Shown here: piece by piece, positions 22,613 through 31,025 of the stretch
How the letters are laid out: each line of letters starts with the position of its first letter
Position numbering within the stretch: position 1 is the first letter of the stretch
DNA from: CALKJU01 sp035326425
Lineage (GTDB): Bacteria > Pseudomonadota > Alphaproteobacteria > Geminicoccales > Geminicoccaceae
Direction of reading: 5' to 3'
Length of the DNA stretch: 64,000 nucleotides
Assembly: GCA_035326425.1 (NCBI GenBank)
Contig: DAOLFG010000013.1
Location: 38,656-102,655 of the forward strand
The notes under the pieces: generated by a model
Told to the model about the DNA's origin: nothing
Database searches by the model: none
What the model saw: the letters and a program-made list of their open reading frames with translations, nothing else
Position numbers and translations under genes: made by a program

Positions 22613-23581
22613 TTGGAACGCAGACGTGCATCCGCCGGCGACCGGCGGCTCGATCTCGCCGCCCGCGCGGCCTGGCTGTACTATGTCGCCGGCGACACCC
22701 AGGACGAGATCGCCACCAAGCTCGGCGTATCGCGCGCCGGCGCGCAGCGGCTGGTGGCGCTCGCCGTCGCCGAGCGGCTGATCACCGTCCGGCTCGACCA
22801 TCCGATTGCCGGCTGCATGCAGCTGGCGCAGGCGCTGCAGCGCCGGTTCGGGCTCGCGGTGTGCGAGGTGGCTCCGGCGGACGTCGAGGATCCCTCGGCC
22901 ACCCTGCGCGGCATCGGCATTCTCGCCGCCGAGCGCCTCGAGCGCGAGCTGGCGAGCCGTGCCCCCATCGTCGTCGCTGTCGGCAGCGGCCGCACCATGC
23001 GCGCCGTGGTCGAGGAGCTGCCGCCGATGACCCAGCCGCAGCATCGCGTCTGCGGGCTGGTCGGCGTCATCGCTCGCGACGGCTCGGCCAACCCCTTCGA
23101 CGTGGTGATGCGCCTGGCCGACCGGATCGGCGCCCAGCGCTTCCCGCTGCCGCTGCCGGCCATCACCGAGACCGTCGCCGAGCGCGAGCTGTGGCAGGCC
23201 CAGATCAGCTATGCGCGCGTCCACGATCTGGCACTGAGCGCCCGGCTCAGCCTGGTCGGCATCGGCCAGCTCTCCTGGCGCGGGCCGCTGCATGCCGACG
23301 GCTTCGTCACCGACGCCGAGCTGTCGGAGCTGATGCACGAGGGTGCCGTCGGCGAGATGCTGGGCTGGCCGTTCGACGCCATGGGCCGCCCGATCGACAC
23401 CGACGTCGGTGGCCGCGTCACCAGCGTCCCGCTGCGCGCTGCCCCTGAACGGCTGATCCTCGCCGTGGCCGGCGGTGCGGCCAAGGTGCCGGCCATCCTG
23501 GGCGCCCTGCGCGGCCGGCTGATCTCTGGCCTCATAACCGATGAGGAGACTGCCGGCTTGCTGCTTGCAGCCAAGGATTAG
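22613..23581 (+). CDS. SorC-family sugar-responsive transcriptional regulator
   Basis: This 322-residue protein has an N-terminal helix-turn-helix (AAWLYYVAGDTQDEIATKLG and VSRAGAQRLVALA, about residues 18-50) and the SorC/DeoR effector domain, recognisable by VAVGSGRTMRAVVEELPP (about 120-137) and LVGIGQLSW. SorC regulators bind phosphorylated sugars or polyols. The TTG at 22613 is chosen since GGGGGAGG (22604-22611) lies directly before it and the upstream extension runs into the promoter region. It sits between the leftward catabolic genes and the rightward importer, so it probably controls both; likely effectors are tagatose 6-phosphate or the polyol. Confidence 0.87.
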   Translation: MERRRASAGDRRLDLAARAAWLYYVAGDTQDEIATKLGVSRAGAQRLVALAVAERLITVRLDHPIAGCMQLAQALQRRFGLAVCEVAPADVEDPSATLRGIGILAAERLERELASRAPIVVAVGSGRTMRAVVEELPPMTQPQHRVCGLVGVIARDGSANPFDVVMRLADRIGAQRFPLPLPAITETVAERELWQAQISYARVHDLALSARLSLVGIGQLSWRGPLHADGFVTDAELSELMHEGAVGEMLGWPFDAMGRPIDTDVGGRVTSVPLRAAPERLILAVAGGAAKVPAILGALRGRLISGLITDEETAGLLLAAKD

Positions 23582-23590
23582 GGAATCCGC

Positions 23591-23645
23591 TTGACACCTG
23601 AATCGGTCTGATTGAGATTTTCTACGAGCGACGAGTAAACGCTCG
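23591..23645 (+). promoter_or_regulatory. Candidate promoter and operator of the polyol ABC operon
   Basis: A consensus TTGACA -35 box (23591-23596) is followed, 17 bases on, by the weak -10-like GAGATT (23614-23619). Just downstream is an inverted repeat CGAGCG (23625-23630) and CGCTCG (23640-23645) with a 9-base spacer, well placed for repression by the adjacent SorC protein. Confidence 0.5.
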
Positions 23646-23678
23646 CCGACCGGCGGGCACATCAGGGGGAGCGACGCG

Positions 23679-24989
23679 ATGCGGAAGATGCGTTTGGCAG
23701 CGGCCGTGGCCGCCGCGCTGTTGGGCGGCACCAGTCTCGTCGGGGCCGAGACGTTGACGATCGCCACCGTCAACAATGCCGACATGATCATCATGCAGAA
23801 GCTGGCGCCCCAGTGGGAGGCGGCTTCCGGCCACAAGCTGAACTGGGTGGTGCTCGAGGAGAACGTGCTGCGCCAGCGCGTCACCACCGACATCGCCACC
23901 AAGGGCGGCCAGTTCGACATCATCACCATCGGCTCCTACGAGACCCCGATCTGGGGCAAGCAGGGCTGGCTGGTGCCGGTCAGCGACCTGGGCGACGACT
24001 ACGACTATGACGACCTGATCCCGTCGGTGAAGAGCGGCCTGTCCCACGACGGCAAGATGTACTCGGTGCCGTTCTATGCCGAGAGCTCGTTCACCTTCTA
24101 TCGCAAGGATCTGTTCGACGCCGCCGGCATCACCATGCCGGAGAAGCCGACCTACGACCAGGTCGCCGAATATGCCGCCAAGCTCACCGACAAGAGCAAG
24201 GAGCAGTACGGTTTCTGCCAGCGCGGCAAGCCGGGCTGGGGCGAGAACATGGCCTTCGTCGGCCCGATGGTGAACGCCTTCGGCGGCCGCTGGTTCGACA
24301 TGGAGTGGAACCCGCAGCTCACCAGCGAGCCCTGGAAGACGGCGGTCGCCTACTATGTCGAGAACATGAACAAGTCCGGCCCGCCCGGTGCCACCGCCAA
24401 CGGCCACAACGAGAACCGGGCGCTGTTCGCCACCGGCCACTGCGCCATGTGGGTCGATGCCACCTCGGCCGCCGGCTACATCTTCAATCCGCGCGAGAGC
24501 CAGGTCGCCGACAAGACCGCCTTCGCCCCGGCGCCGATCCAGGTGACCAGCAACGGCTCGGGCTGGTTCTGGGCCTGGGCGCTCGGCATCCCGTCCTCGT
24601 CGCAGAAGACCGACGCCGCCAAGGACTTCGTCAAGTGGGCGACGTCGAAGGACTACATCAAGCTCGTCGGCGAGAGCGAGGGCTGGGTCGCGGCACCGCC
24701 CGGCACCCGCAAGTCGACCTATGACAACCCCGAATATGTGAAGGCCGCACCGTTCGCCAAGACGGTCTACGATGCGGTGGCCAATGCCGACATCACCAAT
24801 CCGACCAAGGATCCGGTGCCGTATGTCGGCATCCAGTACGTGGCGATCCCGGAGTTCCAGGGCATCGGCACGCAGGTCGGCCAGCAGATCGCCGCGGCGC
24901 TCGCCGGTCAGGTGACTGTGGATCAGGCACTCGAGACCGCGCAGCGCGCCGCCGAACGGACGATGAAGCAGGCGGGCTATCCCAAGTAG
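23679..24989 (+). CDS. Polyol ABC transporter substrate-binding protein (SmoE-like)
   Basis: This 436-residue periplasmic protein belongs to the family 1 sugar-binding proteins, closest in layout to SmoE/MtlE-type polyol receptors. A signal peptide ends near residue 24 (LVGA|ETLTIATVNN). Characteristic stretches are PQWEAASGHKLNWV, FDIITIGSYETPIWGKQGWL, MYSVPFYAESSFTFYRKDLFDAAGI and GSGWFWAWALGIPSSS, with the aromatic-rich ligand cleft expected of polyol binders. It delivers galactitol, altritol, sorbitol or mannitol-like substrates to the downstream permeases. A strong hairpin follows, probably keeping its mRNA abundant. Confidence 0.9.
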   Translation: MRKMRLAAAVAAALLGGTSLVGAETLTIATVNNADMIIMQKLAPQWEAASGHKLNWVVLEENVLRQRVTTDIATKGGQFDIITIGSYETPIWGKQGWLVPVSDLGDDYDYDDLIPSVKSGLSHDGKMYSVPFYAESSFTFYRKDLFDAAGITMPEKPTYDQVAEYAAKLTDKSKEQYGFCQRGKPGWGENMAFVGPMVNAFGGRWFDMEWNPQLTSEPWKTAVAYYVENMNKSGPPGATANGHNENRALFATGHCAMWVDATSAAGYIFNPRESQVADKTAFAPAPIQVTSNGSGWFWAWALGIPSSSQKTDAAKDFVKWATSKDYIKLVGESEGWVAAPPGTRKSTYDNPEYVKAAPFAKTVYDAVANADITNPTKDPVPYVGIQYVAIPEFQGIGTQVGQQIAAALAGQVTVDQALETAQRAAERTMKQAGYPK

Positions 24990-25017
24990 GTAGCTGCGCT
25001 CACGGATCGTCAGAGCC

Positions 25018-25051
25018 GCGTCGGCGGGCATCCTCCCCCGCCCGCCGACGC
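25018..25051 (+). promoter_or_regulatory. Strong intercistronic hairpin after the polyol-binding-protein gene
   Basis: A 12-bp perfect stem (25018-25029 with 25040-25051) with a 10-base loop sits between the binding-protein and first permease genes. It has no U-tract, so mRNA stabilisation or partial termination to favour the binding protein is the likely role. Confidence 0.7.
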
Positions 25052-25076
25052 ACCGTCCTTGCCGCGAGGGTCCGCC

Positions 25077-25997
25077 ATGGCGACCAGCACCAGCACATCG
25101 CCGATCGACGCGGCCGCGGCACCGGGCGGCCGCAGCCGCCGCAGCGTCAACACCCTGCCGCTGCTCTCGCCCTCGGTCGTCCTGCTCTTCCTGTGGATGA
25201 TCGTGCCGCTGGCGATGACCTTGTGGTTCTCGTTCCAGTACTACAACCTGCTGGATCCCAGCGTCGGCGGCTTCGCCGGCTTCGAGAACTACACCTACCT
25301 GCTCGAGGATCCGTCCCTTTGGACGGCGATGCTGAACACGCTCTACCTCGTGTTCTGGGTGCTGGTGATCACCGTCGGCCTCGGCACGCTGCTGGCGGTG
25401 CTGTTCGACCAGGAATTCTACGGCCGCGGCGTCGCCCGGCTGCTGGCCATCGCCCCGTTCTTCGTCATGCCGACGGTCAGTGCCCTGATCTGGAAAAACA
25501 TGCTGATGCACCCGGTGAACGGGCTGTTCGCGTTCTTCGCCCGCAGCCTGGGCTTCGAGGCCATCGACTTCTTCGGCAGCCTGCCGCTGACCTCGATCAT
25601 CATCATCGTCGCCTGGCAGTGGCTGCCCTTCGCCCTGCTCATCCTGCTCACCGCCATCCAGTCGCTCGACCACGAGCAGAAGGAGGCGGCGCGCATGGAC
25701 GGCGCCGGGCCGATCTCGATGTTCTTCTTCATCATCCTGCCGCATCTCGGCCGCGCCATCAGCGTGGTCATCATGATCCAGACCATCTTCCTGCTGTCGG
25801 TGTTCGCCGAGATCTTCGTGACCACCTCGGGCGGGCCGGGCCTGGCCTCCACCAACCTCGCCTTCCTGATCTACCTGCGGGCGCTGCGCGAGTTCGACAT
25901 CGGCGGGGCCTCGGCGGGTGGCGTGATCGCGGTGATCCTCGCCAACATCGTCGCCATCTTTCTCGTCCGCTCGATCGCCAAGAACATCGCCGACTGA
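25077..25997 (+). CDS. Polyol ABC transporter permease (SmoF-like)
   Basis: This 306-residue MalF-type permease has six hydrophobic segments starting at PLLSPSVVLLFLWMIVPLAM. The EAA loop is EQKEAARMDGAGPISMFFFI (about residues 200-220). An ATG at 25077 with GCGAGGG 6 bases upstream is preferred over an in-frame TTG at 25059. It forms the channel with the next permease and pairs with the SmoK-like ATPase. Confidence 0.91.
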   Translation: MATSTSTSPIDAAAAPGGRSRRSVNTLPLLSPSVVLLFLWMIVPLAMTLWFSFQYYNLLDPSVGGFAGFENYTYLLEDPSLWTAMLNTLYLVFWVLVITVGLGTLLAVLFDQEFYGRGVARLLAIAPFFVMPTVSALIWKNMLMHPVNGLFAFFARSLGFEAIDFFGSLPLTSIIIIVAWQWLPFALLILLTAIQSLDHEQKEAARMDGAGPISMFFFIILPHLGRAISVVIMIQTIFLLSVFAEIFVTTSGGPGLASTNLAFLIYLRALREFDIGGASAGGVIAVILANIVAIFLVRSIAKNIAD

Positions 25998-26008
25998 GGG
26001 TGGGACCC

Positions 26009-26830
26009 ATGCATCCCAAGACCCGCCACAAGCTGATCATGACGGTCGTCGGCTGGCTCGTCGCCTTCGTGATCTTCTTTCCGATCTTCTGGATGGTGCT
26101 GACCAGCTTCAAGACCGAGGTCGAGGCGGTGGCGACGCCACCCTCGCTGTTCTTCGAGCCGACCATCGAGAACTACACGACGGTGCGCGACCGCGCCGAC
26201 TACGTCCACTTCGCGCTGAACAGCATCGTCATCTCGTTCGGCGCCACCATCCTGGCGATCGTCATCGCCGTGCCGGCGGCCTACGCCATGGCCTTCTTTC
26301 CCGGCAAGCGGACCAAGGATCTCCTGCTGTGGATGCTGTCGACCAAGATGATGCCGGCGGTCGGTGTGCTGATCCCGATCTATCTGCTGTTCCGTGACTT
26401 CGGCGCCATCGACACCCGCATCGGCCTCATCGTCGTCTACACGCTGATGAACCTGCCGATCGTGGTGTGGATGCTCTACACCTTCTTCAAGGAGGTGCCG
26501 AAGGACATCCTCGAGGCCGGCCGCATGGACGGTGCCAGGCCCAAGCAGGAGGTCTGGATGCTGCTGCTGCCGCTGTCGCTGCCCGGCATCGCCTCGACCG
26601 GCCTGCTGTCGGTGATCCTGTGCTGGAACGAGGCCTTCTGGAGCCTCAACCTCACCACCTCGCAGGCCGCACCGCTCACCACTTTCATCGCCTCGTTCTC
26701 GGCACCCGAAGGCCTGTTCTGGGCCAAGCTGTCGGCCGCCTCGACGATCGCGATCGCCCCCATCCTGGTCTTCGGCTGGATGAGCCAGCGCCAGCTCGTG
26801 CGCGGCCTCACCTTCGGCGCCGTGAAGTAA
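26009..26830 (+). CDS. Polyol ABC transporter permease (SmoG-like)
   Basis: This 273-residue MalG-type permease begins with a membrane segment (MTVVGWLVAFVIFFPIFWMVL) followed by the periplasmic TSFKTEVEAVATPPSLFF motif typical of the polyol branch. The EAA loop is ILEAGRMDGARPKQEVWML (about residues 167-186). The ATG at 26009 follows GAGGGTGGGACCC. It lies 11 bp after the first permease and 17 bp before the ATPase, in one operon. Confidence 0.92.
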   Translation: MHPKTRHKLIMTVVGWLVAFVIFFPIFWMVLTSFKTEVEAVATPPSLFFEPTIENYTTVRDRADYVHFALNSIVISFGATILAIVIAVPAAYAMAFFPGKRTKDLLLWMLSTKMMPAVGVLIPIYLLFRDFGAIDTRIGLIVVYTLMNLPIVVWMLYTFFKEVPKDILEAGRMDGARPKQEVWMLLLPLSLPGIASTGLLSVILCWNEAFWSLNLTTSQAAPLTTFIASFSAPEGLFWAKLSAASTIAIAPILVFGWMSQRQLVRGLTFGAVK

Positions 26831-26847
26831 CGCAAGGGAGCCTCGAC

Positions 26848-27984
<1,137 letters not shown>

Positions 27985-28002
27985 CCCATTCGAGGAACAT
28001 CC

Positions 28003-28773
28003 ATGAAGCTTCAAGGCAAGGTAGCGCTCGTCACCGGCGGCGCCCGCGGCATCGGTGCCGCGATCTGCCGGCGCTACGCCGACGAGGGGGCGCGGGTCGC
28101 CGTCGCCGACGTGCTGGAGGGCGAGGCGCAGGCCACCGCCGCCGAGATCGGCCGCGGCGCGTTCGCGGTGCAGGTCGACGTCACCAAGCGCGCCAGCATC
28201 GACGCCATGGTAGCGAAGACCGTGGCCGAGGCCGGCGGCATCGACATCCTGGTCAACGGTGCCGCCATCTTCGACATGGGGCCGTTCCTCGAGATCACCG
28301 AGGCCAGCTACGACAGGCAGTTCGCCATCAACGTCAAGGGCCTGCTGTTCACCGGCCAGGCGGTGGCGGCGCAGATGGTGAAGCAGGGCAGGGGCGGCAA
28401 GATCGTCAACTTCTCCAGCCAGGCCGGCCGCCGCGGCGAGGCCCTGGTCGCCGTCTATTGCGCTTCCAAGGCCGCCGTCATCAGCCTGACCCAGTCGATG
28501 GGCCTGGCGTTGATCAGGCACGGTATCAACGTCAACGCGATAGCACCCGGCGTCGTCGACACGCCGATGTGGGATCAGGTCGACTCGCTGTTCGCCAGGT
28601 ACGAGAACCTGCCGCTCGGCGAGAAGAAGAGGCAGGTCGGTCTCGCCGTGCCGCTCGGCCGCATGGGCACACCCGAGGACATGGTGGGGGCCGCGGTGTT
28701 CCTGGCGTCCTCCGACGCCGACTACATCGTGGCGCAGACGCTCAACGTCGACGGCGGCAACTGGATGAGCTGA
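28003..28773 (+). CDS. SDR sorbitol/galactitol 2-dehydrogenase (SmoS-like)
   Basis: This 256-residue SDR has TGGARGIGAA (about residues 11-20), NGAAIFDMGP, the active-site Ser in NFSSQAG and the YCASK pair. Length and phrases such as KVALVTGGARGIG, LIRHGINVNAIAPGVVDTPMW and YIVAQTLNVDGGNWMS agree with Rhodobacter SmoS, which oxidises sorbitol to fructose and galactitol to D-tagatose. It is the last gene of the importer operon, 18 bp after the ATPase. Together with the second dehydrogenase at 19.5-20.3 kb it gives two polyol entry points to tagatose. Confidence 0.9.
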   Translation: MKLQGKVALVTGGARGIGAAICRRYADEGARVAVADVLEGEAQATAAEIGRGAFAVQVDVTKRASIDAMVAKTVAEAGGIDILVNGAAIFDMGPFLEITEASYDRQFAINVKGLLFTGQAVAAQMVKQGRGGKIVNFSSQAGRRGEALVAVYCASKAAVISLTQSMGLALIRHGINVNAIAPGVVDTPMWDQVDSLFARYENLPLGEKKRQVGLAVPLGRMGTPEDMVGAAVFLASSDADYIVAQTLNVDGGNWMS

Positions 28774-28943
28774 GCTGTCCGGGCATTGTCACGGGCTGCG
28801 CACAGAACCGCCCACAGGGTTATCAAGAGTTCTGTGGATATTCTTCGGCAGCACTTTCTGATGAAGCTCGATTTCCAGCAGTGTTCACCTAAAAGTAGAA
28901 ATCAACTTGCACGCAACAGGCGAACATTGTCGGCTCGATCAAC
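28774..28943. other. AT-richer spacer with competing inverted repeats and DnaA-box-like words
   Basis: This spacer after the polyol operon is less GC-rich than its surroundings. Two left arms, CACAGAAC (28801-28808) and CCACAG (28812-28817), can each pair with the same right arm GTTCTGTGG (28829-28837). TTATCAAGA and TGTGGATAT resemble imperfect DnaA boxes. No gene is visible. A transcription attenuator or a stray DnaA-binding patch are possible; neither is shown. Confidence 0.35.
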
Positions 28944-28972
28944 GAAAACGGGCCCGCCGGAGGCGGGTCCGT
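28944..28972 (-). terminator. Terminator of the sigma/anti-sigma operon
   Basis: Read on the minus strand, a GC stem (arms about 28950-28958 and 28962-28970, one mismatch, 3-base loop) is followed by GTTTTCGTT. It lies 33 bp after the anti-sigma stop, giving a conventional intrinsic terminator. Confidence 0.65.
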
Positions 28973-29003
28973 CAACATGGGACTCGACGTATCGGCGAGA
29001 CGC

Positions 29004-29999
29004 TCAGACCTTGGGCTGGGCCTCCTCGAGCGTCACCGGGGTCAGCTCTGGCTCGCGCAGCCGCTCGGCCGGCAGCACCGCCGGCGCGGTGTCCGAGGCT
29101 CCGGCGCCGTCCGGCAGCACGACCGGCTGGACCTCGGCGGAACCGTGCACCGTGCCACCGGCGGCCGGCACGACATCGTTGGCGGGCGCGCTCGCCATCT
29201 CGGTCATGTCGGTGGTGACCGAGCGCATCACCTCCATGAGCTTCGGCGCGCTGGCGGGGCCCACCACGGCGAACACCAGCGGACCGATCCGCCAGTTCAG
29301 CGCCAGATGGCCTTCCGGGACCATCGTCAGGGCCTGCTGTCCGTCGCCCTCGACCACGGCGATGTAGACCTGCAGCCGGTTGCCGCGCGGGTCGAGATAG
29401 ACCAGCCGCGCCGCCGGCAGGTCGACGCCCTCGATGGTTTCGCCGCCGATCAGCTGCAGGCCGAGGGAGGCGAGATCGGGAACCCGCAACGCCTGGCTGT
29501 CGAGATAGCTGGCCAGCCGGCGCAGCGAGGCAACGCCCTCTTCCATGGCCTCGCCCTCGATCGGGGCGAAATTGCCACCGAACGGGAAGGCCGGGCCGGC
29601 CACCGGCGTCGTGGCGAGCACGGCGTCGGCGATCACCGACTCCTCGGCCGGCGGCTGCACCGCCCACCATGCCGCTGCCGCCACCGGCGCCATCACCGCC
29701 ACGGCAGCCGCCAGGCGCCGGCAGGCCACGAACAGGCGCTGCCTGGTCATGGCACCGTCGATCCGGCGCTGCAGCGCCGGCAGGAACTGGTCGTCGTCGT
29801 CGGCGGAGAGCAGGTCGCGCAGCTCGGCCAGCATGGCCTGCTGGCGGAAGTAGCCGTTGACCTTCTCGGCGTCGGCCGGATGGGAGGCGAGATGCGCGAA
29901 GAGGTCGACACGCCGCCCGTCGTCGAGCACGCCGTCGACGAAGGCGTTGAGATCTTGCTCGCCGACCTGCAGGGAGGTCGACTCACAGTTCGTCTTCAT
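29004..29999 (-). CDS. Anti-sigma factor-like membrane protein
   Basis: This 331-residue protein starts at an ATG overlapping the ECF sigma stop by 4 bases. The N-terminal ~90 residues are cytosolic and helical (LNAFVDGVLDDGRRVDLFAHLASHPADAEKV), as in anti-sigma proteins that clamp sigma; the ZAS zinc motif (H-x3-C-x2-C) is absent, with only HLASHPAD visible. One membrane segment follows (RLAAAVAVMAPVAAAAWWAV, about residues 94-113), and the remaining ~215 residues would be periplasmic, with a folded part and a disordered Pro/Ala-rich end. It should hold the sigma factor inactive until an envelope signal arrives. The signal is unknown. Confidence 0.8.
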   Translation of the reverse strand: MKTNCESTSLQVGEQDLNAFVDGVLDDGRRVDLFAHLASHPADAEKVNGYFRQQAMLAELRDLLSADDDDQFLPALQRRIDGAMTRQRLFVACRRLAAAVAVMAPVAAAAWWAVQPPAEESVIADAVLATTPVAGPAFPFGGNFAPIEGEAMEEGVASLRRLASYLDSQALRVPDLASLGLQLIGGETIEGVDLPAARLVYLDPRGNRLQVYIAVVEGDGQQALTMVPEGHLALNWRIGPLVFAVVGPASAPKLMEVMRSVTTDMTEMASAPANDVVPAAGGTVHGSAEVQPVVLPDGAGASDTAPAVLPAERLREPELTPVTLEEAQPKV

Positions 30000-30550
30000 T
30001 TCACTACACGCAGCCTGTTGTTGCGGCCGTGAGTTGTGAGCTGACGCAATGCCTCGCGCCCCCGGGAGAGGCGCGACATGACGGTCCCGATCGGCACGCC
30101 CAGGACCTGGGCAGCCTCGATATAGCTCATGCCTTCCATGCCGACCAGCAGGACGACCTCGCGTTGCTCGCGCGGCAGCTCGCCCAGGGCGGTCAGCATG
30201 TCTCGAACCTCGAGGCGCACGGACTGCGTCGCCGGGATGACCAGGCGGGCACTCGCATCCTCGATCGGCACCTCGGTGCCGGCCGCCTTCTTGCGGCGGC
30301 CATTGTCGACGAAGACATTGTGCAACGTCGTGAAGAGATAGGCACGAAGGTCCCGGACCTCGCGCCAGGCGCGCATCTGCGCCAGGACACGGGTGAGACA
30401 CTCCTGCACGAGATCGTCGGCGTCGGCACGGTTGCCGACGAGCGCCCGCGAGTAACGTCGCAGCGCTCCGATGTGTTCGACGATGTCAGGCGACAGGTCG
30501 GACGGCCGGTCGGTCTCGGCGGGTCCTGGCGAGGGGCGATAAGAGGCCAT
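29996..30550 (-). CDS. ECF-family RNA polymerase sigma factor
   Basis: This 184-residue sigma-70 family protein has region 2 (RYSRALVGNRADADDLVQECLTR, about residues 32-54, then LRAYLFTTLHNVFVDNGRR) and region 4 (LPREQREVVLLVGMEGMSYIEAAQVLGVPIGTVMSRLSRGR, about 122-164) with the usual helix-turn-helix. It is translationally coupled to its membrane anti-sigma partner. An element GGAACC on the minus strand (30621-30626) upstream could be the -35 box of an autoregulated promoter, but I see no matching -10. The regulon is not known. Confidence 0.92.
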   Translation of the reverse strand: MASYRPSPGPAETDRPSDLSPDIVEHIGALRRYSRALVGNRADADDLVQECLTRVLAQMRAWREVRDLRAYLFTTLHNVFVDNGRRKKAAGTEVPIEDASARLVIPATQSVRLEVRDMLTALGELPREQREVVLLVGMEGMSYIEAAQVLGVPIGTVMSRLSRGREALRQLTTHGRNNRLRVVK

Positions 30551-30948
30551 AGAGGCTGACTAGTGCAGGCCAGCCGCCTTGGCAACCTCGCCGTCTCGTC
30601 CATCGCGCCCATTTTCACGGGGTTCCGCTCGCGTCAGCTCGCCACCCGGTTCAGTCCGTGATCCCGGCGCGTCTGATGGCGTCGGGTGCGCTGTCGTCGA
30701 TCCGCATGACGTCGGTCCCTTCCCTCTGGCGCGCGTCCCGGCCCGTTCGCCGTTCCGCCCGCTCGTCGCAACGCGCTTCGCTCTCCGCTCCGGGCCGCCG
30801 CAAGCTGTCCCCGCCGCCACAGGGGCAGGCGAAAGGCTGGCTCTTGTCTCTGGTCGGGTCGCACCGGTCGAGTGCGGCGGCGGGCGAGCGCGAATGCTTA
30901 TGAGACCCAGTCTAGCAGCACTTTATTCCCGCAGGGCAGCACCGCCGC
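30551..30948. other. Gene-free spacer upstream of the ECF sigma gene
   Basis: About 400 bp (475 bp counting to the phaC stop) hold no convincing gene. Several short frames exist on both strands but none has a ribosome-binding site, recognisable motif or codon bias distinct from its shadow. It should contain the promoter of the sigma operon. GGAACC at 30621-30626 (minus) is the only sigma-like word noted. Confidence 0.5.
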
Positions 30949-30996
30949 GGGGCGCTGTCGCGGCGCCCCTCGCGCTGTGGCGGATCCGCCACAGCG
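30949..30996. terminator. Two hairpins after phaC, one a 24-bp perfect palindrome
   Basis: A 7-bp stem (30949-30955 with 30963-30969) is followed by a perfect 24-bp palindrome centred between 30984 and 30985 (30973-30996). Both lie 30-77 bp beyond the phaC stop on the minus strand and probably terminate phaC transcription, though a continuous palindrome could also be a protein-binding site. Confidence 0.55.
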
Positions 30997-31025
30997 ACGT
31001 GTCGGGCAGGCGACGCGACGCCGGC

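Noticed and set aside
28801..28845. Chromosomal replication origin
   Set aside because: Only two imperfect DnaA-box-like words, no dnaA, dnaN, hemE or AT-rich unwinding region nearby.
30560..30903. Short frames on both strands in the gap upstream of the sigma gene
   Set aside because: No ribosome-binding sites, family motifs or distinct codon bias; left as spacer.
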